The notes beneath the pieces were generated by a model. That model saw only the letters and a list, made by a program, of their open reading frames with translations, was not told the DNA's origin and did no database searches. 64,000 bases of DNA from assembly GCA_963847235.1 (NCBI GenBank), contig CAWJYU010000015.1:132472-196471 (forward strand). The letters are read 5' to 3'. This stretch comes from JACDAN01 sp963847235. GTDB taxonomy: Bacteria; Actinomycetota; Thermoleophilia; Gaiellales; Gaiellaceae. Shown one piece after another: positions 37,091-47,957 of this stretch. Each line of letters begins with the position of its first letter. Position 1 is the stretch's first letter. The position numbers and the translations under genes were made by a program.

Positions 37091-37536
37091 GCCGGCTCGC
37101 CGCCCGAATCATGATCGAATTCTCGACGCAGCATCACCGGCTCGCCGCGCCCGTTCACCACCTCATGGCGCAACGCGCAGGAAGCCGCGGTCGGGCTCGG
37201 CTCTTCGAGGCGCGCATCTCGAGCACGATCGAGCGGCCCGAGAGCATGTCGCCGGGCCTGACCGGCCGCATCCATTTCAGGCTGTCGACGCCGGGCGAGC
37301 CCATCGACGCCGCTGTCGTTCAGCCAGCCGAGCGACACCATGCGCATGAAGAGCGCGCAGGTGTGCCAGCCGGAGGCGGCGAGCCCGCCGAGCAGCGTGT
37401 CGGCGGCGGCGCGCTCGTCGAGGTGGAACGGCTGCGGATCGAACTCCGCCGCGAACGCGACGATCTCCGCCCGCGTCACCGTGTGCGGCCCGAACGGCAG
37501 TTCCTCGCCGGCGGAGAAGTCCTCGAAATAGCGCAT
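37087..37536 (-). CDS. MaoC-like dehydratase/hydratase, paralogue of the next gene (internal frameshifts)
   Basis: MRYFEDFSAGEELPFGPHTV, AAEFDPQPFHLDERAAADTL and LAASGWHTCALFMRM mirror the gene at 36593-37090, so the pair arose by tandem duplication. After about residue 75 the frame slips and returns; the missing part reads LKWMRPVRPGDMLSGR and VLEMRASKSRPDRGF in other frames. The end is VVNGRGEPVML to the stop at 37087. Such pairs may form a two-subunit hydratase, but that is inference. Confidence 0.82.
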   Translation of the reverse strand: MRYFEDFSAGEELPFGPHTVTRAEIVAFAAEFDPQPFHLDERAAADTLLGGLAASGWHTCALFMRMVSLGWLNDSGVDGLARRRQPEMDAAGQARRHALGPLDRARDARLEEPSPTAASCALRHEVVNGRGEPVMLRREFDHDSGGEPA

Positions 37537-37605
37537 GGCGATCGTGACCTCTGAATCGGTCAGGAGATAGGCGGCGGGCCGCAGCTTGGCATGCGAGCGT
37601 GCCGG

Positions 37606-38766
<1,161 letters not shown>

Positions 38767-38802
38767 TGCTTACTTTCCAAGCTTGGCGCGTGGACGTGCC
38801 GT

Positions 38803-39513
38803 TCAGTGCTCGCGGCCGAAGAGCTTCTTCAGGCCCGCGAACGCGCCGCCGATGCTCCGCTCCGGCTTGGGCTCGGCGGTCGCTCTCGACGCGCGCAGCG
38901 CGCTCGGCGGATCGCGGTCCGGCTTCTCCGCGTTCTCCTCCTCGTCGGTCGTCGCGAGGTGCACGCGGTTCATGAAGGTCGAGTCGTTGCCCGCCGCGAG
39001 CAGCGGCGCGTTCTCGGCGATCGCGCGCGAGCAGCGGCTCGACCCACTCGCGGTCGGCCTTGGCGAAATCGTGCAGCACGTAGCCGTTGACCAGCTCCTT
39101 CGCGCCGGGATGCCCGATGCCGATGCGCATGCGGCGAAACTCCTTGCCGATATGCGGCTCGATCGACTTCAGGCCCTTGTGGCCGGCGGTGCTGCCGCCG
39201 GTCTTCATGCGGAGCTTGCCGGGCGGCAGGTCGAGCTCGTCGTAGATCACGACGACGTCGCGCGGGCGCGAGCTTGTAGAAGCGCATCGCCTGCGCGACC
39301 GAGCGGCCGGACTCGTTCATGTAGGTGGCGGGCTTCAGGAGCAGCACCTTCTCGCCGCCGAGCGTCGCCCTCCGAGGTCTCGCCCTCGAAGCGCGCGCGC
39401 CAGGGCGAGAAGCGGTGGCGGCGGTGGATTTCGTCCACCGCCATGAAGCCGATATTGTGCCGGTTGCCGCCGTAGCGCCGGCCGGGATTGCCAAGACCCA
39501 CGATGAGCAGCAT
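38803..39513 (-). CDS. pth: Peptidyl-tRNA hydrolase (frameshifts)
   Basis: MLLIVGLGNPGRRYGGNRHN is the family start; N and H in GNRHNIGFM are the substrate-binding Asn and the catalytic His. Then LLKPATYMNESGRSVAQAMR, VVVIYDELDLPPGKLRMKTG with the catalytic Asp, GGSTAGHKGLKSIEPHIG, and GHPGAKELVNGYVL. A C-terminal extension rich in Glu/Pro ends AFAGLKKLFGREH, common in alphaproteobacteria. Frame changes near 39370, 39270 and 39030. Releases peptidyl-tRNAs. Between ychF and rplY, all on the - strand and probably one operon. Confidence 0.92.
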
Positions 39514-39583
39514 CCGGCAATCCCCTGCCGAGCGGCAGCGCCGGGCCCTGCCGAGCAGGCCCGACGGCCGGCTCGAGTCTGTC

Positions 39584-40340
39584 CTAGCCCTTGCCTTTGC
39601 CCTTGCCGCTCGGCGTCGCCCTTGGCCTTGGCGTCGGCCTTCGGCTTCGCCTTGGCATCGCCCTCGGCCTTGGCCTCGCCCTCGGCGCCCTCGGCCTTGG
39701 CCTCGCCCTCGGCGCCCTCGGCGCCTTCCGCCGCAGCCTCGGCAGCGCCTTCCTCGACCTCCGGCAGCACCGAAGCGGCGCCGGCGATCGTGGCGACGGT
39801 GAAGTCGCGGCCGCGGATGGTCGGCGACCGCGCCCTCCGGCAGCGCGATCGCCGAGATGTGGACGGAATCGCCGATCTCGAGCCCGGTCAGGTCGACCTC
39901 GACGAATTCGGGGATGGCGTCGGCCGGCACCACCATGTCGATCGGAGTGGCGGACGATGTTCAGCACGCCGCCGCGCTTCAGGCCCGGGCGACTCGGCGT
40001 GGTTCTTGAAGTGCACCGGCACGGCGATCGTCAGCCGCGCGCCTTCGCCGACGCGCAGGAAATCCACATGGATCAGGAAATCGCGCACCGGATCGAGCTG
40101 GTAGTCCTTCGGGATGGCGCGGATCTTCTCGCCGTTCACCTCGATCTCGACGAGGTGGGTGAGGAAGCCGCCGGCATGCAGACGATGCGTCGTCTCGCGC
40201 TGCGGAAGGGAAATCATGATCGGCGGCTTCTTGTCGCCGTAGATGACGGCCGGGACCTTGTCCTCGCGGCGCACGGCACGGGCGGCCCCCTTGCCGACCC
40301 GGTCGCGCACCTCGGCCTTCAGAACGCTCGTCTGAGCCAT
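39584..40340 (-). CDS. rplY: 50S ribosomal protein L25/Ctc (frameshifts)
   Basis: Long-form L25 (Ctc type) of about 245 residues that binds 5S rRNA. VLKAEVRDRVGKGAARAVRR, VPAVIYGDKKPPIMISL and RAIPKDYQLDPVRDFLIHVD form the N-terminal L25 domain. The C-terminal beta domain has MVVPADAIPEFVEVDLTGLE and VHISAIALPEGAV. The tail is low complexity, built of repeats of AEGEAK and KAK, ending GKGKG at a TAG (39584-39586). Shifts near 39985, 39945 and 39825. First gene of the rplY-pth-ychF order. The charged repeat tail is longer than average. Confidence 0.9.
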
Positions 40341-41400
40341 GGCATGCACTCCTGATTTGAAAAGCGAAAAGGCCGCCGCGGCGGCCAGATCGTGCGCCGC
40401 CTCCAAGGGTGTCTGGCGCACGCGGCGGGCTTATAGGGGAGGCGGGGGGAAAACGCAAACTCCTCCGATCGGCCCGGCTGCAATTGCAACGCGCGTCTCA
40501 TAGATGTTGCCGTAAGTCGAGGCGCGTGCGAGCGCTCTGAGGTCGACACGGGGACATTGATCCAAGGCGATCCTAGGATCAGTGGATGGTTCGCGAACGC
40601 GACTTGTTCTCGCTTCAACTGGACGAAGAATGCGGGTACTCGCTATCGAAAAGCAGCGCAGTCCTCGCTTCCAAAACGCGGAGGACGAGGCCGCGGCAGC
40701 TCGAGCCAATGCAAGGCAGACTGCGTCCCCCGAAGTTGGCGTACAGCTGCACGAACTGCGGCGTTTCGACAGGTTCTGGATGCCGTTCGACCGGTCCGGC
40801 ACGCAGTCATGTCGTCGATGCACATCCGCTTCGCATGTAGGATGCCGATCACACGCGGCCACGCTGGACACGTGCCGACGCGGACTGCTCCATCGGGCCG
40901 CCGGGTGCTCGGAGCCGGTATCGACGCCGAGAGCAAAGAGACCTGCGCGGATCAGAGATCGACGATCATCCGCTGAGCGACATGCGCAAGCATCGCGTCC
41001 CGCTGAACCGGAGGACGAAAGATCGGCGCCGATCGAAATCGTTCGACACGAAAGCGGAATCGCTTAGCAGCCGCGCGCGCGTCTTCCGCGCCGGCGACGA
41101 GTCGCCAGTCTTCGTCGTTGGTTCGATCGCTCGGCAAGCAGCGGACTGCGCTTGCGGAAGCTCGATGATCACCTTCTCAGGGACATCGGGAAGACCCGGG
41201 CGGAGGTCGAGCCTGAACATGAGAAAGCCGTTCTGGCGAGCGTGGAGAATCGGGCTGTGCGCGGACGGCTGACGGCGTCCGCGCACCTGCCCATCTTGAC
41301 GGGCGGCTCAGGCAGACTATGACTGCCTGCATGGGGAATGCGATCTCCCCACGAGGCGACATGCCGAAGCATCGCGTCCCACTCATACGGAGGACGCATC
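40341..41400. other. Gene-poor 1-kb region
   Basis: No frame on either strand shows a recognisable protein or stays convincingly open, and joining frames as for neighbouring genes gave nothing familiar. It contains a 12-bp perfect palindrome (GATCCTAGGATC, 40569-40580), two 41-bp direct repeats (40977-41017 and 41356-41396), and a hairpin with a 7-bp stem, CAGGCAG/CTGCCTG (41309-41329). Base composition looks less GC-rich than the flanks. It must hold the rplY promoter on one side and the chromate operon promoter on the other. A decayed gene is possible. Confidence 0.5.
40977..41396 (+). repeat. Pair of 41-bp direct repeats
   Basis: Copies at 40977-41017 and 41356-41396 match at 35 of 41 positions by my alignment, with the identical core AAGCATCGCGTCCC. 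Spacing is 379 bp. The right copy ends with GGAGGACG just before the ATG at 41401, so it includes that gene's ribosome-binding site; the left copy also ends GGAGGACG but no gene follows. Confidence 0.75.
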
Positions 41401-42223
41401 ATGTCGTCGATCAATACCATCTCGCCTGAAAAGCTCGCCCGCCTCGTCGGCACGCCGAACTGTCCGGCCATCATCGACGTCCGCGACGACGACGATTTCG
41501 CCGCCGATCCGCGGCTGATCCCTGGCGTCGCTCCGCCGCCCCTCCGCCGAGCCGTGGCGCTGGGCGCCGGAGCTCGACGGGCGGGCCGCCATCGTCATCT
41601 GCCAGAAGGGTCTGAAGCTCAGCCACGGCGTCGCCGCCTGGCTCCGGCAGGAGGGCTCCGCCGCCGAGAGTCGCTCGAGGGCGGGTATCTGGCCTGGACC
41701 GGCGCCGAGCCTGCCGCTCGTGCCCGCCGAAAAGCTGCCGCCGCGCGATGCCGAGGGCCGCACCGTCTGGGTGACGCGCGAGCGCCCGAAGATCGACCGC
41801 ATCGCCTGTCCCTGGCTGATCCGCCGCTTCGTCGATCCGCGCGCCGTCTTCCTCTTCGTCACGCCGGCGGAGGTCGGCGCCGTCGCCGAGCGCTTTCGGC
41901 GCACGCCGTTCGACGTCGAGAACGTGTTCTGGTCGCATCGCGGCGAGCTCTGCACCTTCGACGTGATGGTCGAGGAGTTCGGCCTTCCGACCGAGCCGCT
42001 GCAGCGCCTCGCGACGATCGTGCGCGGCGCCGATACGGCGCGGCCCGACCTCGCGCCGGAGGCGCCGGGGCTGCTCGCCGTCTCGCTCGGCCTGTCGCGC
42101 ATGTTTTCCGACGACCTCGAGCAGCTCGAGGCCGGGCTCACGCTCTACGACGCCTTCTATCGCTGGTGCCGCGACGCGACCGAGGAGACGCACAACTGGC
42201 CGAACAAGCGTCCGGCGCGCTGA
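41401..42223 (+). CDS. Rhodanese-ChrB-type chromate resistance protein (frameshifts)
   Basis: Two domains. The N-terminal rhodanese domain (about residues 5-100) has CPAIIDVRDDDDF and the active-site loop C-Q-K-G-L-K-L-S read from a second frame, then LEGGYLAWTGA. The C-terminal ChrB domain has WVTRERPKIDRIACPWLIRR, DPRAVFLFV, FDVENVFWSHRGELCTFDVM and LYDAFYRWCRDATEE. Shifts near 41540, 41670 and 41713. Directly upstream of chrA with 1 bp between stop and start. ChrB proteins sense or reduce chromate; the rhodanese part may add thiol chemistry, which is inference. Confidence 0.85.
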
Positions 42224-42224
42224 C

Positions 42225-43320
42225 ATGAACGGCATCGCCGAGGCCGCGGCGCGACGCGCACCGCGCCGGACGCCGTCCACCTTCGCGCGAGGCGCTGTCG
42301 CGTCTGGCTGAAGATCGGGCTCGTCAATTTCGGCGGGCCGGCCGGCCAGATCGCGCTCATGCACCGCGTGCTCGTCGAGGAGAAGCGCTGGATCGACGAG
42401 ACGCGGTTCCTGCATGCGCTGAACTACTGCATGCTGCTTGCCCGGCCCGGAGGCGCAGCAGCTCGCGACCTATGTCGGCTGGCTGCATGCACGGCGTGCG
42501 CGGCGGCCTCGTCGCCGGCACGCTCTTCGTGCTTCCCGGGCTTCGTCGTCCTGCTCGCGCTCAGCATCGCCTATCTGACGCTCGGCGATCTTGCGGTCGT
42601 GCAGGGTCTGCTCTTCGGACTGAAGGCCGCCGTGCTCGCGCATCGTCGCGGAGGCGCTGATCCGCGTCTCCAAGCGCGCGCTGAAAGGCCCGGCGATGTG
42701 GGTCGTCGCGATCGCGGCGTTCGTCGCGATCGCATTTCTCAAGGTTCCGTTTCCGCTGATCATCCTGGCCGCCGCGCTTGCCGGGCTGCTCCTCGCTCGG
42801 CGGCGCGCCGCGCATCGGATGGCGCCGCACGTCGACGAGCGCGAGCGACGCTCGACCGGCCGCTCGGCATGGTCGACGGCGCGAAGAGCGTCGCCTCTGG
42901 GGCGTCGATCTGGCTCGGCCCGGTGGCGCTGCTCGCGCTTGGCTCTCGGGCTCGGCCATGTCTTCGTGCAGGAGGCGCTGTTCTTCTCCAAGGTCGCGGT
43001 CGTCACCTTCGGCGGCGCCTATGCGGTGCTCGCCTATGTGGCGCAGCAGGCGGTCGAGACCTATCACTGGCTCCGGCCGGACGAGATGCTGACCGGCCTC
43101 GGACTCGCCGAGACGACGCCCGGCCCGCTGATCCTGGTGCTCGTCTTCGTCGGCTTTCTGGCGGGCGCGCGCGGCGCGACCGGCCTCGATCCGATCGTCG
43201 CCGGAACGATCGGCGCATTCGTCACGCTCTGGGTGACGTTCGCGCCGTCGTTCCTCTTCATCTTCGCCGGCGCGCCCTTCGTCGAACGGCTCCGCGGCAA
43301 TCGCTATGTCGCCGGCGTCG
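42225..43320 (+). CDS. chrA: Chromate efflux transporter ChrA, cut at the join (frameshifts)
   Basis: Two-domain CHR transporter. VWLKIGLVNFGGPAGQIALM carries the F-G-G-P motif of the first domain. Then LVEEKRWIDETRFLHALNYC, GGLVAGTLFVLPGFVVLLAL and GPAMWVVAIAAFVAIAFLKV. The second domain has FFSKVAVVTFGGAYAVLAYV, TPGPLILVLVFVGFLAGARG and PSFLFIFAGAPFVERLRGNR. The family normally has about 40 more residues after this point, but sequence changes to antisense EF-G-like coding at about 43320. Many single-base insertions. Exports chromate from the cytoplasm. Confidence 0.87.
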
Positions 43321-43328
43321 AGCACCTC
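43312..43328. other. Join between segments B and C
   Basis: Left of about 43320 the + strand encodes the last known part of ChrA. Right of it the - strand encodes an EF-G-like GTPase whose C-terminal two thirds are missing. A few bases (GTCGAGCACCTC) could belong to either side. No mobile element features are present. Confidence 0.8.
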
Positions 43329-44186
43329 GGCGGCTCCCGAAGCCGTTGGCCTCCCCCGCCGTGGCGACCACCGGGTAGAACGAGCCGCGGGCCACGGCCA
43401 TCTCGAGGTCGGTGATCGAGGTCTCGGTGTCGATGTGCTCGCCGCCGAGGTAGCGGTCCATGAGGGTCTCGTCCTCGCTCTCGGCGATGATCCCCTCGAT
43501 GAGCGCGGCCCGCGTCTGCCTCGACCAGCTCCAGGTCGTCGGCCGTTCGGCTCGCGGTCGACCCGCGCGCCCGACGGAGTAGTCGTGGACCACCTCGCTG
43601 ATCAGGTCGATGAAGCCGGTCGGCGCTGCCGTCGTCGGCCGGCACCGGCAGCGTCCAGCGGCATCACGCCCTCGCCGAAGGCGCGCCTGGCAGGTCGCGA
43701 CCAGCTCGTCGAAGTCGGCACGCGGATGGTCCAGCCGGGTGACGACCACCGCGCGCGGCATCCCGACCGCGGCGCACTCCTCCCAGAGCATCTGCGTGCC
43801 GCCGTCGACGCCGTCGACCGCCGAGATCACGAACAGCGCGGCGTCGGCGGCCCGCAGCCCGGCGCGCAGGTCGCCGACGAAGTCGGCGTACCCGGGGGTG
43901 TCCAGGAAGTTGATCTTGACCCCGTCGACGACGACCGGCGCCAGCGCCAGGCCGACCGATCGCTGCTGGCGCATCTCCGCCTCGTCGAAGTCCGAGACCG
44001 TGGTGCCCTCGGTGGTGCGGCCCGGCGCGCGAGATCGTGCCGGTCGCGACGAGCATCGCCTCGAGCAGGGTGGTCTTGCCCGAGCCGGACGGCCCGACCA
44101 GGACGACGTTGCGGATTGTCGGGGCTGGCGGGCTTGCCGGTGCCTGGACGACCGACGCTCCACCCTGAGTGCTTCGCCTGAGCCAT
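43321..44186 (-). CDS. Elongation factor G-like protein, N-terminal part only (frameshifts)
   Basis: ATG 44186 starts MAQAKHSGWS. After a shift, NVVLVGPSGSGKTTLLEAML is the G1 loop. The protein then reads TVSDFDEAEMRQQRSVGLAL (switch I region), INFLDTPGYADFVGDLRAGL (G3), ALFVISAVDGVDGGTQMLWE and AVVVTRLDHPRADFDELV, where T-R-L-D stands in place of canonical N-K-x-D. LMDRYLGGEHID and GSFYPVVATAGEANGFG follow, then the join. The altered G4 and the G-P-S-G-S-G-K-T loop fit the actinobacterial EF-G paralogue (EF-G2) rather than FusA. Role of the paralogue is unclear. Confidence 0.82.
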
Positions 44187-44310
44187 GGTGAGGTGCCTTC
44201 TCCGTCGCGTGGCCGTGCGGTCTCCCCGGGTGCGCCCAGCCTCGCCAACTCGCGCACGCCGCCGCCGCGCACCTCGGGGGGCGAGTTTGTCGCTACGATC
44301 GCAGCCGCAA

Positions 44311-44964
44311 TGCTGAACAACGCGGAGGCCCGCGGGTTCGTGGCGCCGGTCGTGGAGCCGATCGCGCGGGCGCTGCTGCGCATCGGGCGTCACGCCGACA
44401 TGGTCACGCTGATCGGCGCGGCGCATCACGGTCACGACCGCGCTGTGCTTCATCCCGCAGGACAAGTTCCTCCCGGCGATCATCATCCTGCTGCTGTTCC
44501 TCGTCGGCGACGTCATCGACGGCACGATGGCGCGGCTCTCGCGGCACGCAGGGGCCCTGCGGTGCCTGGCTCGACGCCACCATGGACCGGGTCGCCGATG
44601 TCGCGGTCTTCGGGGCGCTGCTGTGGTGGGCGGTGGAGTACCAGGGACACAGACCACGACGGTCCTCGCCTGGATCTGCCTGGCCGGCGCGGTGGCGATC
44701 AGCTACGCCAAGGCGCGCGCCGAGGCGGTCGGGGCGACCGCCAACGGCGGCATCGCCGAGCGTGCCGAGCGGTTCATCGTCGTGGGCATCGGCGGCGCTG
44801 CTCTACGTGTTCGGACTGGACTGGGCGATGACCGCGGCGCTGGCCATCCTCGCGGTGGGGGTCGTGATCACCGTGATCCAGCGGGCGCTGGACGTGCGCA
44901 GCCAGCTCAAGCCGAAGCCCGGGCGGCCGGGTCGGTCCCCGCGCCGCCGGCGCAGCAGGGCTGA
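44311..44964 (+). CDS. pgsA: Phosphatidylinositol phosphate synthase-like CDP-alcohol phosphotransferase (frameshifts)
   Basis: An integral membrane enzyme of about 215 residues. The CDP-alcohol phosphotransferase motif is visible as GDVIDGTMARLSRHAG, and after one extra base, LDATMDRVADVAVFG, giving the D-x2-D-G-x2-A-R-x8-G-x3-D-x3-D pattern. Hydrophobic helices before and after include LPAIIILLLFLV and WAMTAALAILAVGVVITVI. Joins CDP-diacylglycerol and inositol phosphate, the first step to phosphatidylinositol in actinobacteria. TGA overlaps the acyltransferase ATG (TGATG). Shifts near 44430, 44565, 44655 and 44800. Confidence 0.85.
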
Positions 44965-45902
44965 TGATCAGGCAGCAGGCCAGCCTACCTGGCCTACGCC
45001 GGGTGGCTGGCAGGCGGTGCGGCACATGCCGGAGGCGGCCGCGTACGCGCATGTTCCAGCGGATCGCCGACCTGCAGTGGCGGCGCCGCACGCCCGTCGG
45101 TGCGCACGGCTGGAGGCGAACCTCGCCCGTCCGATGGCCGGCGCATCGCCGGCCGAGCTGCGCGAGGCCTCCGCGAGCGGGCATGCGCTCCTACATGCGC
45201 TACTGGTGCGACGCCTTCCGGCTGCCCGTCCTGGAGCCCGAGCAGATCGGCACGTTCCGGATCACCAACGAGCACGAGCTGGCCGACGCCCTCGCCACCG
45301 GCCGGGGCGTCGGTCGCCGCGCTGCCGCACCAGGGCAACTGGGACCATGCCGGCGCCTACATGTCCCAGGCACTCGCGCCAGGTCCACACCGTCGCCGAG
45401 AAGCTCGAGCCCGATCAGGCTCTTCGAGTCGTTCGTGGAGTTCCGCGAGAGCCTCGGGATGACGCATCCACGGGCTGGGCGATGCCGGCGTCTTCGACGC
45501 AGCTCGCGCAGACACCCTGACGCAGCGGCGGGCTGGTCGCGCTGCTGGCCGACCGGGACCTCTCGGCCAAGGGCATCGACGTGGACTTCTTCGGCGAGCG
45601 CGCGCGATTCCCGGCCGGACCCGCCGCCCTGGCGGTCGACACCGGCGCGATCCTGCGGCCCGTCGAGCTCTTCTGGGACGGACGACAACGTGGCCACGAT
45701 CCTGCCGGAGATCGTCCCGCCCACCGAGGGCATCGCGCCAGGAGCGGATCGAGCGGCACGACCCAGGCGGTCGCCGACGCGCTGGCCGGGGCCATCCGAG
45801 CGGCACCCGCAGGACTGGCACATGCTCCAGCGGCTGTGGCTGGCCGACCTGGACCAGTCGAGGCTCGCGGAGCGCGACGCCGCCCGGGCCGGCTGCTGGT
45901 GA
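44964..45902 (+). CDS. Phosphatidylinositol mannoside acyltransferase (frameshifts)
   Basis: Lysophospholipid/HtrB-type acyltransferase of about 305 residues. IRQQASLAYLAGWLAGGAAV is an N-terminal amphipathic/membrane segment, VVAALPHQGNWDHAGAYMSQ holds the catalytic H-x4-D, and LVALLADRDLSAKGIDVDFF with FPAGPAALAVDTGAILRPVE follows. The end is DWHMLQRLWLADLDQSRLAE. Transfers palmitate to the mannose of PIM. Sits between pgsA and pimA exactly as in other PIM-making actinobacteria. About seven single-base insertions. Confidence 0.87.
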   Translation: MIRQQASLPGLRRVAGRRCGTCRRRPRTRMFQRIADLQWRRRTPVGAHGWRRTSPVRWPAHRRPSCARPPRAGMRSYMRYWCDAFRLPVLEPEQIGTFRITNEHELADALATGRGVGRRAAAPGQLGPCRRLHVPGTRARSTPSPRSSSPIRLFESFVEFRESLGMTHPRAGRCRRLRRSSRRHPDAAAGWSRCWPTGTSRPRASTWTSSASARDSRPDPPPWRSTPARSCGPSSSSGTDDNVATILPEIVPPTEGIAPGADRAARPRRSPTRWPGPSERHPQDWHMLQRLWLADLDQSRLAERDAARAGCW

Positions 45903-45934
45903 GCCGGCCGACGACTCCGACATCGGGGCGTCTG

Positions 45935-47197
45935 ATGCGCGTCGGACTGGTCTGCCCGTACGCCTGGGACACCCCGGGCGGCGTTGCCGTGCACATCGAG
46001 GACCTGCGCACCGCGCTGACCCGGCTCGGGCACGAGGCGATCGTCCTGGCCCCGGCCGAGGACGAGGACGCGCTGCCCGACTACGTGACCAGCGGCGGCA
46101 AGCCGATCTCGATCAGCTCCAACGGCTCGGTCGCCAAGATCAACTTCGGCCCGGGCGCCGCCACCAGGGCGCGGCGCTGGATCAAGGAGTCGGACCTCGA
46201 CGTGCTGCACGTGCACGAGCCCGTCGGGCCCACGCTGTCGATCCTGTCGATCTGGGTCGCCGACGGACCGATCGTGGCCACCTGGCACTCCAGCCTGGAG
46301 TCCTCGCGGCGCGACCTGAACGCGATGGCGCCGCATCGTGCGCAGCGCGACGGAGAAGATCCGCGCGCGGATCGCCGTCAGCGAGTACGCCCGGCGCTCG
46401 CTGGTCGAGTACACCGGTGGCGACGCGGTGCTCATCCCCAACGGCGTCGACTGCAGCCAGTACGCCGGGCGACGAGCCGCTGCCGGGCCGCTCGACGGGG
46501 TCACGAACACGCTGATGTTCCTCGGACGCATCGACGAGCCGCGCAAGGGCCTGCCGATCCTGCTGGCGGCGCTGCCGCGGGTCGTCCGCGGCCGTTCCCG
46601 ACGTCACGCGTGCTCGTCGCCGGCCCCGGCGACGTCGACGAGCGTCCGGGCCGAGGTGCTCGCCGAGCTCGCGGACCACGTCGTGTTCCTCGGGCTGGTC
46701 AGCCAGGAGGACAAGGCCCGCGCCCTGCACACGGCCGACATCTACGTCGCGCCGAACACGGGCGGGGAGTCCTTCGGGATCATCCTGCTCGAGGCGATGG
46801 CGGCGGGTGCGCCGGTGGTGGCCAGCGACATCGAGGCCTTCCAGCGCGTGCTCGACGAAGGGCGCGCGGGCGTGCACTTCACCAACGAGGACTCCGAGGA
46901 CCTGGCCGAGGTGCTCATCGCGCTGCTCGGCGACCCGCAGCGCCGGCGCCAGCTGCACGCAGCCGGCCTGGCGCGGTCCGCCCAGTTCGACTGGGCCACG
47001 GTCGCCAAGCGGTGCTCGCCGTCTACGACAGCGTGACGCCGGGCGGCGAGAAGGTGCACGCCGACCTGTCCGGGCAGTTCTGGGGCCGGCTGCCGCTGCG
47101 CCGGGCCGCCTGGGACGAGGAGGAGGACGCGGAGCCGACCGAGACCAAGCCGCCGAGGGTGCTCGCAGCGGACTGCTGCGCCGCGCAGGGGCGCTGA
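45935..47197 (+). CDS. pimA: Phosphatidylinositol alpha-mannosyltransferase (frameshifts)
   Basis: GT4 enzyme that adds the first mannose to phosphatidylinositol. MRVGLVCPYAWDTPGGVAVH, DLRTALTRLGHEAIVLAPAE, LDVLHVHEPVGPTLSILSIW, IAVSEYARRSLVEYTGGDAV, NTLMFLGRIDEPRKGLPILL, and NTGGESFGIILLEAMAAGAP carrying the E-x7-E motif. A further GTG at 45899, overlapping the acyltransferase stop, could extend the start by 12 codons, but ATG 45935 fits the family. Shifts near 46335, 46470, 46590, 46640 and 47010. Cytoplasmic face of the membrane, GDP-mannose donor. Confidence 0.9.
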   Translation: MRVGLVCPYAWDTPGGVAVHIEDLRTALTRLGHEAIVLAPAEDEDALPDYVTSGGKPISISSNGSVAKINFGPGAATRARRWIKESDLDVLHVHEPVGPTLSILSIWVADGPIVATWHSSLESSRRDLNAMAPHRAQRDGEDPRADRRQRVRPALAGRVHRWRRGAHPQRRRLQPVRRATSRCRAARRGHEHADVPRTHRRAAQGPADPAGGAAAGRPRPFPTSRVLVAGPGDVDERPGRGARRARGPRRVPRAGQPGGQGPRPAHGRHLRRAEHGRGVLRDHPARGDGGGCAGGGQRHRGLPARARRRARGRALHQRGLRGPGRGAHRAARRPAAPAPAARSRPGAVRPVRLGHGRQAVLAVYDSVTPGGEKVHADLSGQFWGRLPLRRAAWDEEEDAEPTETKPPRVLAADCCAAQGR

Positions 47198-47229
47198 CCC
47201 GACGCGCGGATCCGGGGACAGGACGGCTG

Positions 47230-47797
47230 ATGAAGGTCGACCTCACCTGGCTGATCATCATCCTGCGCTCGTCGCGCTGGTCGTGTGGCGGCTCAGCGCG
47301 CTGGCCGGTCGGCTCGACCGGCTGCACCATCGGATCGACCTGGCCGACGCGTCACTGGACGCCCAGCTGGTCCGGCGGGCCGCGGGCGACCGAGGCGCTG
47401 GCGCACCTCCGGCCTGCTCGACCCGGCGAGCTCGATCGTCCTGGCGCAGTGGCGGCCAGCCACTCGCGCAACGCCGACCCGCGCCGACCCGATCGAGCGC
47501 GGCGATCGTCGAGTCCGAGCTGTCGCGCGACCTGCGCGAGGTGCTTGGCGGACGCCCAGGCGATCGCCGAGCTCCGCGGCACGCCCGAGGGGGAGGAGAT
47601 CCTCGACGACCTCGCGCTACGCCTGCACCCAGGTCACGCTGTCGCGCCGGTTCCTCAACGACGGGGTCCAGGCGGCGCGACTGCTGCGGTCCGGGCTGAT
47701 GGTGCGGCTCTTCCGGCTGGCCGGCAACGCGCCGCTGCCCGCGAGACGTTCGAGATGGACGACACTGACCCCGCCCGCCTTCGAGGCCTTCGCCTGA
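47230..47797 (+). CDS. Membrane-anchored hypothetical protein of the pimA cluster (frameshifts)
   Basis: From ATG 47230: KVDLTWLIIILALVALVVWR, a single N-terminal helix, then a helical region LSALAGRLDRLHHRIDLADA, SLDAQLVRRAAGDRG, AIVESELSRDLREVL, RGTPEGEEILDDLA, VTLSRRFLNDGVQAARLLRS and RLFRLAGNAPLP, ending acidic with FEAFA. About 185 residues. I recall this type of protein next to pimA and pdxS in several actinobacteria but know of no function. Frames shift about six times. Likely cytoplasmic domain tethered to the membrane. Confidence 0.65.
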
Positions 47798-47957
47798 GCT
47801 CGCCCAGCGTCGGTGTTCACGAGCCGCGCCTGGTAGGCGCGGGATCGAGCCGCCCGATGGTCCGTGGTCGCCGGATGTTCCGCCTGAGTCGTCGCCCGAC
47901 GTTCCGCCTGCAGTCCCTGACCGTGGCCCGCCCTCGGCGACGCTGTACCCTTCGTCC

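Noticed and set aside
40431..41474. Several 60-160-codon open frames on both strands upstream of the chromate genes
   Set aside because: They overlap each other, show Arg/Ser/Pro-biased composition typical of wrong frames in GC-rich DNA, and match no family.
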